Part shown: piece by piece, positions 1-9,164 of the stretch
Numbering within the stretch: position 1 is the stretch's first letter
Layout: each line of letters begins with the position of its first letter
From: Hymenobacter guriensis
GTDB lineage: Bacteria; Bacteroidota; Bacteroidia; Cytophagales; Hymenobacteraceae
Assembly (NCBI RefSeq): GCF_015773195.1
Contig: NZ_JADWYK010000001.1
Location: forward strand, 186,001-250,000
DNA: 64,000 nt
Direction: 5' to 3'
The notes under the pieces: model-generated
What the model was told of the DNA's origin: nothing
Database searches by the model: none
What the model saw: only the letters and a program-made list of their open reading frames with translations
Translations under genes and position numbers: made by a program

Positions 1-1
1 C

Positions 2-349
2 TCTGACCCCGACCTGCGCATGGCCTACATACTGAACAGCCATGGCTTGCTGGACGAAGGCAAACAGGAGCTTCCCGCCGACTTTCTGATGGAAGTTATG
101 GACCTGAACGAGCAGCTGATGGAGCTCGAATTTGAGCCGGATGCCGAAACGCGGCAGCGCGTCGAAGCTGAAGTAAACGCGCTTGCCGAAACTCTGGACG
201 CCGGAATTCAGCCGGTACTGACTGGCTATGAAATGCTTCCGGGGGATGCAAGGCCGCAGGCGCTCCAACAGATTCGCACCTATTACCTTAAAAAGCGGTA
301 TCTGTTGCGCATTCGCGAAAGTCTGGCTAAGTTTGCAGCCCGATCCTGA
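2..349 (+). CDS. hscB: Fe-S cluster co-chaperone HscB, C-terminal part (partial at window edge)
   Basis: The reading frame is open from base 2 and carries the C-terminal HscB domain. The J domain, which would recruit the HscA chaperone, must lie upstream of the window. Visible residues match the family pattern: a DPxLR-AYIL stretch at the very start, then the acidic helix with PADFLMEVMDLNE, which in known HscB binds the scaffold IscU, and a closing three-helix bundle. In E. coli HscB presents IscU to HscA during iron-sulfur cluster transfer in the cytosol. The ATG at 20 is internal to the domain and is not the start. A tRNA gene follows 24 bases after the stop. Assignment rests on domain pattern only, since the HPD motif is not in view. 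Confidence 0.82.
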   Translation, partial: SDPDLRMAYILNSHGLLDEGKQELPADFLMEVMDLNEQLMELEFEPDAETRQRVEAEVNALAETLDAGIQPVLTGYEMLPGDARPQALQQIRTYYLKKRYLLRIRESLAKFAARS

Positions 350-373
350 ACAACTAACCGAGTTGTTCATCCT

Positions 374-455
374 GCCCGGATGGCGGAACCGGTAGACGCG
401 TCGGTCTCAAACACCGATATCGAAAGATGTGCCGGTTCGACTCCGGCTCCGGGTA
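374..455 (+). tRNA. tRNA-Leu, anticodon CAA
   Basis: An 82-base cloverleaf with a long variable arm. The acceptor stem pairs 374-380 with 448-454 (first pair G-U), with discriminator A at 455 and no encoded CCA. The T arm is 431-447 with a TTCGACT loop. The anticodon loop CTCAAAC sits between TCGGT and ACCGA, giving anticodon CAA, which reads UUG. The variable arm (GATATCGAAAGATGT region) fits a class II leucine tRNA. A terminator follows at once. Confidence 0.95.
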
Positions 456-472
456 CTTGGAATTACTGACGG

Positions 473-526
473 AAGGCCCTAAAACCTGCTTCGCTGTGCG
501 CAAAAGCAGTTTTTAGGGCCTTTTTG
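473..526 (+). terminator. Rho-independent terminator after tRNA-Leu
   Basis: A long hairpin pairs 473-491 (AAGGCCCTAAAA then CTGCTT) with 503-522, and ends in a run of T at 519-525. It lies 18 bases after the tRNA and should end its transcript. The remaining stretch 527-703 shows no gene I would support. Confidence 0.88.
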
Positions 527-703
527 CGTCCGGGGCTTTTTGGTTTTGCACCCATTTGCGGCCGCAATTGACCTGAACCCAACAATATGCCATAGCATGC
601 AATTACTGTAGCGTGCCTGTTCAATAAGCCTACGTAAGACTTTATCCAAAATCAAGTCGTTACTCACTAAACCGTACTACAACGCAGAAGGCGCTTTATC
701 AAT

Positions 704-2980
704 TTACTTCTCGTTCCGCGAAAAGGAATAAGGCACGTCTGCGGGCTTCGTGCCGCGGGTCATATTGGGCTTATCGGTCATGTCGAAGTCCACCGTTCCA
801 CCCTGCATCAGGGTTTGATGGCTAAGCCAGTTGTGGGTGTAAGGCTGGCCGTTGAGGCGCACGGCCTGCACGTAGCGGTTGGCGTTGCTGTTGGCGGGTG
901 CGTTCAGCACCACGGTTTTGCCATTGGCTAGGCGCAGGGTGGTTTTCGGGAAAAGCGGAGCACCCAGCACGTACTGGTCGGTGGCGGGGCACACGGGGTA
1001 GAAACCCAGGGCCGAGAAAACGTACCAGGCCGAGGTCTGTCCGTTGTCTTCGTCGCCGCAGTAGCCGTCGGGGGTGGGCAGGTAGAGGCGGTTGAGGGTT
1101 TCGCGCACCCAATACTGGCTTTTCCAGGGCTGCCCAGCGTAGTTGTACAGGTAGGTCATGTGCTGGATGGGCTGGTTGCCGTGGGCGTAGTTGCCCATGC
1201 CCGCAATCTGCATTTCCCGGATTTCGTGAATCACGGAACCGTAGTACGAGGCATCGAACACCGGCGCCAGGGTAAACACCGTGTCCAAGGCCGCCACAAA
1301 GGGCTTGGGGCCGCCCATGAGCGTCATCAGCCCGTTGATATCGTGGAACACCGACCACGTGTAGTGCCAGCTGTTGCCCTCGGTGAAGGCGTCGCCCCAC
1401 TTAAAGGGGTTGAAGGGCGACTGAAACGTGCCATTCTGGTTGCGTCCGCGCATTAGGCGGGTTTGCTTGTCGAAGAGGTTGCGGTAGTTCTGGCTGCGCT
1501 TCTGATAGAGGGCCACCTCCTTTTTCGGCCGGCCCAGGGCCTTGCCGAGCTGAGCAATGGCAAAGTCGTCGTAGGCGTATTCCAGGGTGCGGGCCGCGCT
1601 TTCGTTGATTTTCACATCGTAGGGCACATAACCGAGCTTGTTGTAGTAGCTCACGCCGGCCCGGCCCACAGCCTCCAGCGGCCCCTGGGCGTTGGCACCC
1701 TTCAGCATGGCCTCGTAAAGCGTGTTGATATCGTAGCCCCGCACGCCTTTCAGGTAGGCATCGGCCACCACGGAGGCCGAGTTGTTGCCCACCATAATGT
1801 CGCGGTAGCCCGGGCTGGCCCACTCCGGCAGCCAGCCGCCTTCCTTGTAGGTATTCACGAGGCCGGCCTGAATCTGGCTGTTCACATCGGGGTAAAGCAA
1901 ATTCAGGAAGGGAAACAAGGCCCGGAACGTGTCCCAGAAGCCGGTATCGGTGTAGAGGTAGCCGGGCAGGACCTGGCCGTTGTAGGGCGAGTAGTGCACG
2001 GGCTGACCAGCGGCATCCAGCTCGTAGAACTTGCGCGGAAACAGCAAGGAGCGGTACAGGCAGGAATAAAAGGTGCGCTGCTGGGCATCGGTGCCGCCTT
2101 CCACCTGCACCCGGCCTAGCTGCTCGTTCCAGGCGGCTTTGCCCTGCTGCTTTACCGCCTCAAAGTCGTTGGGGCCGATTTCCTGGAGGTTACGCTCGGC
2201 CTGCTCGGGGCTGATGAATGAGGAGGCCACCCGCGCCTGCACCTGCTCGCCCTTGCGGGTTCGGAAACCCACTACGGCCCCGGTGTGGTTGGCGGTGGCT
2301 TCCAGCAGTTTGCTATCCAGCACCTTGTCCTGGTAGATGGTCGTGCTGCTGAACGCGTGGTCGAACTCGATGATAAAGTAGTTCTTAAAGTTCTGGGGCA
2401 CGCCGCCGCTGTTGCGGGTAGTATAGCCGATGATGCGCCGCTGCTGGGGCAGGATCTGCACGTGGGAGCCTTTGTCGAGGGCATCGAGTACCACGTAAGC
2501 GCTGTCGGTTTGGGGGAAGGTGAAGCGGAAGCGGGCGGCCCGCTCGGTGGGCGTCAGCTCGGTGGTGATGTCGTGGTCGGCCAGGTACACGCGGTAGTAG
2601 TAGGGCGTCACCTCCTCGGCCTTGTGCGAAAACCAGCTGGCCCGCTCCTCTTCCTCGAAGCGCAGCTTGCCGGTGATGGGCATGAGGGCAAACTGCCCGT
2701 AGTCGTTCATCCAGGGCGAAGGCTGGTGCGTCTGCTTGAAGCCTTTGAGCTTATCGGCCGAGTACTGGTAGGCCCAGCCGCTGCCCATTTTGCCCGTCTG
2801 CGGCAGCCAGAAGTTCATGCCCCAGGGCCGCGCAATGGCCGGGTAAGTGTTGCCATTGGAAAGGCTGGGCTTAGAGTCCGTGCCCATCAGCGGGTTCACC
2901 AGACTGGCAAAGTCAGTGGGCTGTGCCTGCGTAAAAAAAGGAAGAACTACGAGCAGTAATGCGGCGAGGTAGCGGTTCAT
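704..2980 (-). CDS. Secreted GH92 alpha-mannosidase
   Basis: A 758-residue protein with an N-terminal signal peptide (residues 1-19, hydrophobic LLLVVLPF core, cleavage near TQA-QP). Features of glycoside hydrolase family 92, calcium-dependent inverting exo-alpha-mannosidases, are clear: VNPLMGTDS near the mature N-terminus, the N-terminal beta-sandwich, TDTGFWDTFRALFP in the middle of the catalytic domain, and the hallmark GDEDNGQTSAWYVFSALGFYPVCP region near the C-terminus. Its length is normal for the family. It probably trims alpha-1,2 or similar mannose from N-glycans or yeast mannan in the periplasm. No other polysaccharide-utilisation genes are adjacent, so it stands alone. The start ATG at 2980 is the one that yields the signal peptide. 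Linkage specificity cannot be read from sequence alone. Confidence 0.93.
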   Translation of the reverse strand: MNRYLAALLLVVLPFFTQAQPTDFASLVNPLMGTDSKPSLSNGNTYPAIARPWGMNFWLPQTGKMGSGWAYQYSADKLKGFKQTHQPSPWMNDYGQFALMPITGKLRFEEEERASWFSHKAEEVTPYYYRVYLADHDITTELTPTERAARFRFTFPQTDSAYVVLDALDKGSHVQILPQQRRIIGYTTRNSGGVPQNFKNYFIIEFDHAFSSTTIYQDKVLDSKLLEATANHTGAVVGFRTRKGEQVQARVASSFISPEQAERNLQEIGPNDFEAVKQQGKAAWNEQLGRVQVEGGTDAQQRTFYSCLYRSLLFPRKFYELDAAGQPVHYSPYNGQVLPGYLYTDTGFWDTFRALFPFLNLLYPDVNSQIQAGLVNTYKEGGWLPEWASPGYRDIMVGNNSASVVADAYLKGVRGYDINTLYEAMLKGANAQGPLEAVGRAGVSYYNKLGYVPYDVKINESAARTLEYAYDDFAIAQLGKALGRPKKEVALYQKRSQNYRNLFDKQTRLMRGRNQNGTFQSPFNPFKWGDAFTEGNSWHYTWSVFHDINGLMTLMGGPKPFVAALDTVFTLAPVFDASYYGSVIHEIREMQIAGMGNYAHGNQPIQHMTYLYNYAGQPWKSQYWVRETLNRLYLPTPDGYCGDEDNGQTSAWYVFSALGFYPVCPATDQYVLGAPLFPKTTLRLANGKTVVLNAPANSNANRYVQAVRLNGQPYTHNWLSHQTLMQGGTVDFDMTDKPNMTRGTKPADVPYSFSRNEK

Positions 2981-3177
2981 TAGCTTCAGTCGGAGGATGC
3001 GTTGAGGCCGGGAATATAGGTAGGTGAACGGTGCAGTTTGCTTTCTTCTGCTCTGGAAAGTCAGTGAAACGTCTGCTTCGGCGTAACTTCGTGGGCGGTA
3101 TGCCCGGCAGCTTACCGGCCGACGGCTGCCTTTCTCTTCTGCTTTTCCCGGCTTCCTTCCCTGGCCGTTTTGCTTGC

Positions 3178-6100
3178 ATGAAAATTCTCCGCGTCCGCTT
3201 CTGCAACCTCAACTCCCTGCGCGGCGAACATAGCGTTGATTTCAGCCAGAGCCCACTGGTTGACGCGGGGCTGTTTGCCATTACGGGGGCCACGGGAGCG
3301 GGCAAAACCACCATCCTCGACGCTATTACGCTGGCCCTCTACGGCCAGGTGCCGCGCCACGAATCCACCGGCCCCGAGCAGGTGATGAGCCACGGCACCG
3401 GGGAAAGCTGGGCCGAAGTGGAGTTTGAAGTCAACGGCCGGGAATACCGCTCGAAATGGGGCCAGTACCGCGCCCGCAAGCGCCCCGAGGGCAAGCTGCA
3501 GGACCCGCGCATGGAACTGAGCGAGCGGAAGCAGGCCGAAGACGGCACCGAAACCTGGGAGTTTCTGGAAACCTACAAGTCGAAAGTACCCCCGCGCGTG
3601 GCCGAGCTGAGCGGCTTGGAGTACCGGCAGTTCCTGCGTTCGGTGCTCCTGGCCCAGGGCGACTTCACCCGCTTCCTGAAAGCCCCAGCCGGCGAGCGGG
3701 CCCAGCTGCTGGAGAAGATTACCGATACCCGGAAGTACTCCGACATCTCCCGCGCGGCCTTCGAGCGGGCCAAGCAGGAAACCCAGCAGGTAGAGCAGCT
3801 GCGCACCGGGCTGGCTGGCGTGGCCCTGCTTTCGGTGGAGGAAGTAGCGTTTCTGGAAGGCGAAGCCCAGGCCCTGACGCAACAGCTTACGGCCGCTACT
3901 GCCACCCAGGAGCAACTGCAGGAGGCGCGGCAGTGGCACCTGCGCCTGCGGGAGCTGGGCGAAAAGCTGCACAACGGCCGCCAGCGCCAGCAGCAGCTGG
4001 CCGCCCAGGCCGAAACTCTCGCTCCGCTCCGCCAGCGCCTGGCCCTGCACCAGCTGGCCGCCCCCTTCGCCACCGACTACGCACTGTTGCGCCGCACCGA
4101 TGAGCAGCTGGCGCACCTGCAGCAGGAAGTGGCGCAACTGCAGGAGAAGTTGCCGCAGCTGGAGGAGCGCCGCACCGCCGCCCAAACCGCCCGAAACCAG
4201 GCTCAGCAAGCTTATGCGCAAGCCAGAGCTGCTCAGGAAACGCATGAACCCCGGCTGCGTGAGGCCGAGCAGCTGGACTTGCTGATGGCCGAGGCCCGGC
4301 GTCAGTTGTTGCAGGGGAAGGCAGAGTACGAAGAGAAAAACGAGCAGTGCAAGCGCCTGAAAGCGGCGGCTGAGGTGGCCGGCAAACGAGCCGGCACTTT
4401 ACAGGACCAGGTCAGGGACACCGAAAAGTGGCTGCTGCTGAATGCCGTAGTAAGTGAGTTGGCTGCCGATCTGCCCGAGCTTTCGGCCAACCTGCAGCAA
4501 TGGGCCGGCTTGAAGTCTGCCCTCGGCCAGCTAAGTCAGCGCCTGCACGAAGCCCGGCAGCGCCAGCAGCAGGCCGCCGCCGAAGCCGCCACCCAGCAAA
4601 AAGCGGCCGAGGCAGCTCGCCAACAGCTGTTGGCGCATACCGTCCGTTTTGAGGAGGCCAGCCAGGTCCGCGACACCTGGCTGCTGCGCCTGCGCTACCA
4701 CGTGGGCAGCTTGCATCAGGAGCAGGAGCGCCAGCAGCAGCACTGGGACGACCTGCGGCGCAGCCTGCAAATGCAGCAGCTTATCCTGTCGCACTCCGAT
4801 ACGCGCCTGCTGCTGGAAGCGGGCCAGCCCTGCCCGGTGTGCGGAGCCACGGAGCATCCGTACGTGGCCGGCGTGCTGGGCGTGAGCGAAGACGCATTTC
4901 AGCGCGACCGGCAGCGAGAAGAAACACTCAGCCAACAGGTAAGGGCGCTGGGCGCGCGTTTCAACCGGCTAAATACCTACGTAACCATGCTGGAGCAGAC
5001 GGGCCCCGAACCTACTGCCGCCTCCGCCGGCACCATTCAGCTGCTGCCCGAAACTGCTGAGAAAAGCGCCGCCGAAGAAGTAAAGGCCCTGGTACAGACC
5101 CTGCGCACCCTACGCGACCAGCTCACCACCGCCGACCAGCACGTGCAGCAGGCCCTGATGCAGCAGGAAGCGGCGGCCCGCCAGCACCTGGCCTACGCCG
5201 AGGAAGCCAGCAAGCTGGCCCGGGAGCTGGCCGATGCCGAAGATCAGGTACAACCCGTTCGGGCTACTATTCAAAGCCAGGCTCAGTACTTTCGTTTGCC
5301 GTTCACCAACGAAAACGGACAGGCCCTGATGGAGCTGGCGCGCCAGCGCATCGCGGAGTTTGATCAGAAAATGAAGCAGCTCAGCGAAGCCAAACAGGAA
5401 CTGGGCGGCGTGAGCGTGGAAGCGGCCAAAACTGAAGCCGACCAGCAGGAGCTGCAGATCTGGCTCAAAATCCGCAAGCAAGGTCTCGTGAATCAGCACA
5501 ACGCCATCCAACTGCAGCAGCAACAGCGCCAGGAGCTGCTGCCCGATGCCGATGTGGCCCGAGCGCGGCAGCAGCTGGAAGCAGCCGTGCGCACCGCTGA
5601 GCAGTTGCTACGTCAGACCGAGCAGCAGCTTCAGCAGCACGAAACCGCCCGCACGGTGGCGGCCAGCACGCTGCAGCAGCGCCAGCAGGAAACCCAGCAG
5701 CAGCAGGATGCCCGGCAGCAGCAGCACACGGCGCTGGTAGCCAGCCTCGCCGCCGCTGGCCTCACCCCCGACCCGGCCGCTCTGCCGGCTTTGCTGCTGC
5801 CCGAAGCAGAAGCGGGGATGCTGCAAAGCCAACTGCGCCGCCACGAGCAGGACGTGGCCCTGGCAGAGCAAACCATCCGGGAAGCCACTGAGCTGCTGGG
5901 CAAGGAAGAAATTCGCGCCCTCACCCCGGAGCCAATGGAGGTTATTGAACACCAGCTGACCAGCGGCAACCAGCAGCTGGCACAGCTCAATCAGCAGCTG
6001 GGCCAGCGACAGGAGCGGCTGAGCGCGCACCAGGCCGGGCAGGAGCGGCACGCGGCACTGGCAGCGGCGCTGGAAAAGCAGCAGCAGGAAGCTCGCCGCT

Positions 6101-6612
6101 GGCGGCAGCTGGCCGAAGTCATTGGCTCGGCCGACGGCAAGAAGTTCAGCGAGTTTGCCCAGGGCCTCACCCTGGCCCGCCTCGTAGATCTGGCCAACCG
6201 CCACCTGCACCGCTTCACCGACCGGTACCGCATTCTGCGCAACCCCGAGCAGCACCTCGACCTGCTCATTCAGGACGAATACCAGGGCGGAGCCGTGCGC
6301 TCCATGAATTCCCTGTCGGGCGGGGAAAGTTTCCTGGTGAGTCTGGCGCTGGCCTTGGGCCTTTCGGAGCTGGCGGGCCGCAAAACCCAGATTGACACGC
6401 TCTTCATCGACGAAGGCTTCGGCACCCTCGACCCCGACACGCTGGATGTGGCCCTCTCAGCGCTGGAAATGCTGCAGGGCACCGGCAAAACCATCGGCAT
6501 CATTTCCCACGTGGAAGCCCTGAAGGAGCGCGTGACCACCCAGATCAACGTGCGGAAAGGCGCGGGTGGCGTCAGCTCCCTGCAGGTGCTGGGGTTTGGG
6601 GAGGAAATGTAG
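3178..6612 (+). CDS. sbcC: Exonuclease subunit SbcC (Rad50-like ATPase)
   Basis: A 1144-residue SMC-like ATPase. Walker A GATGAGKT is at residues 37-44. Two long Gln- and Ala-rich coiled-coil arms follow. The zinc hook CPVC lies at 552-555, the ABC signature LSGGES starts near 1046, and the Walker B FIDE near 1078 is followed by GFGTLD. SbcC with the nuclease SbcD opens hairpins and processes double-strand ends or palindromes. I chose the ATG at 3178, which gives the canonical start MKILRVRFCNLNSLRG. An upstream in-frame ATG at 3031 would add 49 residues of non-conserved sequence. sbcD normally lies just upstream and overlaps sbcC. Here the upstream neighbour is a divergent GH92 gene, so sbcD must be elsewhere or missing. 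Confidence 0.95.
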   Translation: MKILRVRFCNLNSLRGEHSVDFSQSPLVDAGLFAITGATGAGKTTILDAITLALYGQVPRHESTGPEQVMSHGTGESWAEVEFEVNGREYRSKWGQYRARKRPEGKLQDPRMELSERKQAEDGTETWEFLETYKSKVPPRVAELSGLEYRQFLRSVLLAQGDFTRFLKAPAGERAQLLEKITDTRKYSDISRAAFERAKQETQQVEQLRTGLAGVALLSVEEVAFLEGEAQALTQQLTAATATQEQLQEARQWHLRLRELGEKLHNGRQRQQQLAAQAETLAPLRQRLALHQLAAPFATDYALLRRTDEQLAHLQQEVAQLQEKLPQLEERRTAAQTARNQAQQAYAQARAAQETHEPRLREAEQLDLLMAEARRQLLQGKAEYEEKNEQCKRLKAAAEVAGKRAGTLQDQVRDTEKWLLLNAVVSELAADLPELSANLQQWAGLKSALGQLSQRLHEARQRQQQAAAEAATQQKAAEAARQQLLAHTVRFEEASQVRDTWLLRLRYHVGSLHQEQERQQQHWDDLRRSLQMQQLILSHSDTRLLLEAGQPCPVCGATEHPYVAGVLGVSEDAFQRDRQREETLSQQVRALGARFNRLNTYVTMLEQTGPEPTAASAGTIQLLPETAEKSAAEEVKALVQTLRTLRDQLTTADQHVQQALMQQEAAARQHLAYAEEASKLARELADAEDQVQPVRATIQSQAQYFRLPFTNENGQALMELARQRIAEFDQKMKQLSEAKQELGGVSVEAAKTEADQQELQIWLKIRKQGLVNQHNAIQLQQQQRQELLPDADVARARQQLEAAVRTAEQLLRQTEQQLQQHETARTVAASTLQQRQQETQQQQDARQQQHTALVASLAAAGLTPDPAALPALLLPEAEAGMLQSQLRRHEQDVALAEQTIREATELLGKEEIRALTPEPMEVIEHQLTSGNQQLAQLNQQLGQRQERLSAHQAGQERHAALAAALEKQQQEARRWRQLAEVIGSADGKKFSEFAQGLTLARLVDLANRHLHRFTDRYRILRNPEQHLDLLIQDEYQGGAVRSMNSLSGGESFLVSLALALGLSELAGRKTQIDTLFIDEGFGTLDPDTLDVALSALEMLQGTGKTIGIISHVEALKERVTTQINVRKGAGGVSSLQVLGFGEEM

Positions 6613-6668
6613 CGGCCCTGGTAGAAATAGCTGTTATGCTCAGCCCGACAGGCATTTTAGCAGACGAT

Positions 6669-7736
6669 TTATCCTGCTTGGCCGCCGGCTTCCCGAACTT
6701 CCGCCCAGGTCCAGTACCGCTTCGGCTCCATGCCCGCGTAGCCCACCCGGAAAAAGGCCACCACTTCCGCTTCCATTTCTTCCGGCGAAATGGAAGAGGC
6801 ATAGATGGGCCGCTGATCGGGGTCGGCGTAGCGCTGGGCTTTCGTCAGCTGCCGGCCATCGAGGCGGAGCAGCGGGCCGGTATCGGTGATGCCGTCGAAG
6901 GTCCAGCGGTGCCGGCCGGTTTCCCGGTCGCTGAGGCAGGCAGCAAGGCCATTGAGCGGCAGGCGAGGCAGCGTGGGGCGGCTTTCGAGGTCAATCCAGG
7001 TGGTGTACTTGTATTCCAGTTCGTAGCGCTGCCCGTCGTACAAGCTCAGCACTATGTCAGTGCCAATGCTGGGGCTGAACAGCGCATAATATGGCAGCGG
7101 CTCCGGCGTGCGCACCACCGTCAGGCCAATTTCGGGGTAGCGCCGCACCGTGGTAGCCGGGCTTTGCACACGGGTTGCCGCCTGCTTTACGCGCCGGTAC
7201 TCGGCCTCCCACGCGGCGCGGCCAAGGCCAGGATTTTCCAGGATGGAGCCGAAGCGCGGCAGAAACCACTCGAATTTTTCTGCTGAAGCCTCGTCTTCGC
7301 GGCGGCGCCCGGCCGGGGCCCCGAATGGCTCGTAGAAGCGGGCTTTTTCCTCGGCATTCAGCCAGCACACCAGCTGCAGGGCATGGTCGGCGAGCGGGCT
7401 CTGCCAATCGATTTCGCGGAAGTCGCCCAGAGTGGCGGCTAGGCGCAGCAGCTCTTCGTAGCGCAGCGCCAGCACCGGATTCAGCCACGCCCACACCCCC
7501 ACAAATCCGTCGACGTCGAAGTGGTTGGCCGTAACGTAGCGCGCCTGCGCCAACCCGGCCGCCGACGGCCGCAGGGCACGCAGTACCGAGCCGGCGCTGG
7601 TATCATCCTGATACATGGCCGGGGTAGGCGCCCCACGCCAGTGGGCGAGCGTGAGGGCAGCCCGAGGCAGAATACTATCAACTACCACGGTGCTGGCAGC
7701 GTGGCGGCGGGCGGCAGGAAACGGGAGGAACTCCAT
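6669..7736 (-). CDS. Conserved protein of unknown function (resembles DUF6687)
   Basis: A 355-residue protein without signal peptide or membrane segment, so probably cytosolic. I recognise the general pattern of a Bacteroidota family of unknown function that I recall as DUF6687, but cannot confirm it. An early motif YVTANHFDVDGFVGVW (residues about 67-82) recalls the DHH-type phosphoesterase signature in its His-Asp-x-Asp-Gly core. That is only a resemblance. The C-terminal half has several aromatic beta-like stretches and ends in an acidic helix. It converges on sbcC with 56 bases between the stop codons. A 26-bp perfect palindrome sits 104 bases upstream of the start and may be its operator. 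Confidence 0.62.
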   Translation of the reverse strand: MEFLPFPAARRHAASTVVVDSILPRAALTLAHWRGAPTPAMYQDDTSAGSVLRALRPSAAGLAQARYVTANHFDVDGFVGVWAWLNPVLALRYEELLRLAATLGDFREIDWQSPLADHALQLVCWLNAEEKARFYEPFGAPAGRRREDEASAEKFEWFLPRFGSILENPGLGRAAWEAEYRRVKQAATRVQSPATTVRRYPEIGLTVVRTPEPLPYYALFSPSIGTDIVLSLYDGQRYELEYKYTTWIDLESRPTLPRLPLNGLAACLSDRETGRHRWTFDGITDTGPLLRLDGRQLTKAQRYADPDQRPIYASSISPEEMEAEVVAFFRVGYAGMEPKRYWTWAEVREAGGQAG

Positions 7737-7839
7737 TATAAAATCAGAACGGCATCAGGGCGCAAAGAAACATCAACCTTCACTACCTGGCTGCCGGGGC
7801 TTCGGCCGGGGCGGGCTGTTTGGTGGTGCCTGCACCTTC

Positions 7840-7865
7840 CGCAATTATTCCCGGGAATAATTGCG
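7840..7865. repeat. 26-bp perfect palindrome, possible operator
   Basis: Bases 7840-7852 (CGCAATTATTCCC) are exactly mirrored by 7853-7865, with no loop. There is no T run on either side, so a terminator is unlikely. A two-fold symmetric protein site fits better. It lies upstream of the minus-strand gene starting at 7736. Confidence 0.6.
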
Positions 7866-8111
7866 CCTGGCAACTCTGCGGCAGCAACCCATCATGCAGG
7901 CTGCATAGCCGCATAGTACAAGAAATTTTCTTCGTCCTTCTTCAGGAATGCTGTACTGCGGTCCTATCACTAATTCCCCCACAACTCCTGACGCCCCCCC
8001 GCAGCTGCCAGCCACAACTAAAAGGTGTTTAACAAGGAATTGATCCGGTAATTAAAATGCATTTTCTCTGTTTAGCTTTTCCCTGTTTTATAAAAAAAAG
8101 AATACCAAACG

Positions 8112-8145
8112 TTTGTTTGATTCCCAGGCATCCTCATTATATTTG
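8112..8145 (+). promoter_or_regulatory. Bacteroidota-type promoter
   Basis: The -33 element TTTG is at 8116-8119 (a second TTTG at 8112-8115) and the -7 element TATATTTG at 8138-8145, a full match to TAnnTTTG. Spacing is 18 or 22 bases, around the usual 19-21. It precedes the secreted-protein gene starting at 8243. Confidence 0.65.
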
Positions 8146-8242
8146 ATTACGCGAGATGATATAATCCCACCAATCACACGTGCTCCGCTCTTTTACCCCC
8201 ATTTCCCTTTTCCTTGTTTTCACCTTTATCTCCTCTTACCGC

Positions 8243-8692
8243 ATGCAAACTTTTACTTCCGCTTTGCCTACCCGTGGCCTGCAACTTCTGCGTGTAGCGG
8301 GTCTATTGTTGGTTATGCTGGCGTTTCGGCCCGCAACGGCGCAGGCCCAAACCTGGATGGTATCTACCGATGCCTATATCCGCCTGGGGGTAATGGATAA
8401 ATATGGTGCACTAGGCACCTACACCGCCAAGTTCGTGGTCACCAGCGAGTCGACCGGCAAAGAGTATATCCTGGTAAAGGATATTGAGAAAGGGCAGAAT
8501 GGCGCGGACGTTATGTACCCGGCCGATCCGCTCAACGGTGACTATTTCAAGTCGGAGGCGGGCGAGGCGGCCAAATCCACACCGGGGCGCTATATCTGGG
8601 CCTGTATGGTGGCCGGCAAAAAGGTAGTGGGCGGGCGCTTTGAGTTCCCGACGACAACCAACGACGTAACGGTGGTCGAAAAACGAAAATAA
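8243..8692 (+). CDS. Small secreted protein of unknown function
   Basis: A 149-residue product with a signal peptide (LLRVAGLLLVMLAF, cleavage near ATAQAQ). The mature part of about 110 residues is likely beta-rich, with a conserved-looking YGALGTYTAKFVVTSESTGKEY stretch and a WACMVAGKKVVGGRFEF strand pair near the end. I do not recognise the family. The ATG at 8243 gives a compact signal peptide. An in-frame ATG at 8180 would prepend another hydrophobic stretch and remains possible. A promoter at 8112-8145 and a terminator at 8715-8748 suggest a single-gene unit. Confidence 0.7.
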   Translation: MQTFTSALPTRGLQLLRVAGLLLVMLAFRPATAQAQTWMVSTDAYIRLGVMDKYGALGTYTAKFVVTSESTGKEYILVKDIEKGQNGADVMYPADPLNGDYFKSEAGEAAKSTPGRYIWACMVAGKKVVGGRFEFPTTTNDVTVVEKRK

Positions 8693-8714
8693 CCCCACGG
8701 TTCTTCCGTATACG

Positions 8715-8748
8715 AGCGTCCGGTGCAGCTTGCGCCGGACGCTTTTTC
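8715..8748 (+). terminator. Rho-independent terminator
   Basis: AGCGTCCGG at 8715-8723 pairs with CCGGACGCT at 8735-8743 across an 11-base loop, followed by TTTT. It closes the gene ending at 8692, just before thioredoxin. Confidence 0.85.
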
Positions 8749-8767
8749 GTTTTCAACGCTTACTGCC

Positions 8768-9073
8768 ATGCCTAAAAAGTCTTTTACCGAACTTATCAAC
8801 AGCCCCGGCATGCCGGTATTGGTCGATTTTTATGCCGACTGGTGCGGGCCCTGCAAAACTATGGCGCCCATTCTGCAGCAGGTGGCTGCCGACTACCAGG
8901 GCAAGCTGAAAATCATCAAAGTGGATGTAGACCGCAACCAGGCGGCCGCCCAGCAGTTTCGGGTGCAAAGCATTCCAACGCTTATTCTGTTTCATAAGGG
9001 CCAGCCGGTGTGGCGGCAGGCGGGCGTGGTCCCGGCCCAGCAGCTGGCACAAATGATGCAGCCCTATTTGTAG
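8768..9073 (+). CDS. trxA: Thioredoxin
   Basis: A 101-residue protein with the active site WCGPC (cysteines 26 and 29), the preceding VDFYADWC strand, and the cis-proline loop SIPTLILF. This is the standard single-domain cytosolic thioredoxin that reduces protein disulfides using thioredoxin reductase. There is no signal peptide. I chose the ATG at 8768. An earlier in-frame ATG at 8723 lies inside the upstream terminator hairpin and would add 15 non-conserved residues. The gene stands alone between a terminator and the TonB receptor. Confidence 0.93.
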   Translation: MPKKSFTELINSPGMPVLVDFYADWCGPCKTMAPILQQVAADYQGKLKIIKVDVDRNQAAAQQFRVQSIPTLILFHKGQPVWRQAGVVPAQQLAQMMQPYL

Positions 9074-9164
9074 TCTTTTCCCGAAGAAGCAAGTTGCCCA
9101 TACTGCTTGGCCCGGCCGGGGCGTTTACCTTTGTGCCTGTTTGGTGGGTTATAGCTTGGTGCTG

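Larger units (their letters stand above)
7737..8242. other. Intergenic stretch with palindrome and promoter
   Basis: About 500 bases between two divergent genes. It becomes AT-rich from about 7915. It contains the 26-bp palindrome at 7840-7865 and a Bacteroidota-type promoter at 8112-8145. Short ORFs here lack family features and I do not call them. Confidence 0.6.

Noticed and set aside
479..667. Short minus-strand ORF after tRNA-Leu
   Set aside because: It overlaps the tRNA terminator and shows no conserved features.
3112..4245. 377-codon open frame antisense to sbcC
   Set aside because: Leu/Gly/Gln-rich shadow of the coiled-coil codons of sbcC; no domain.
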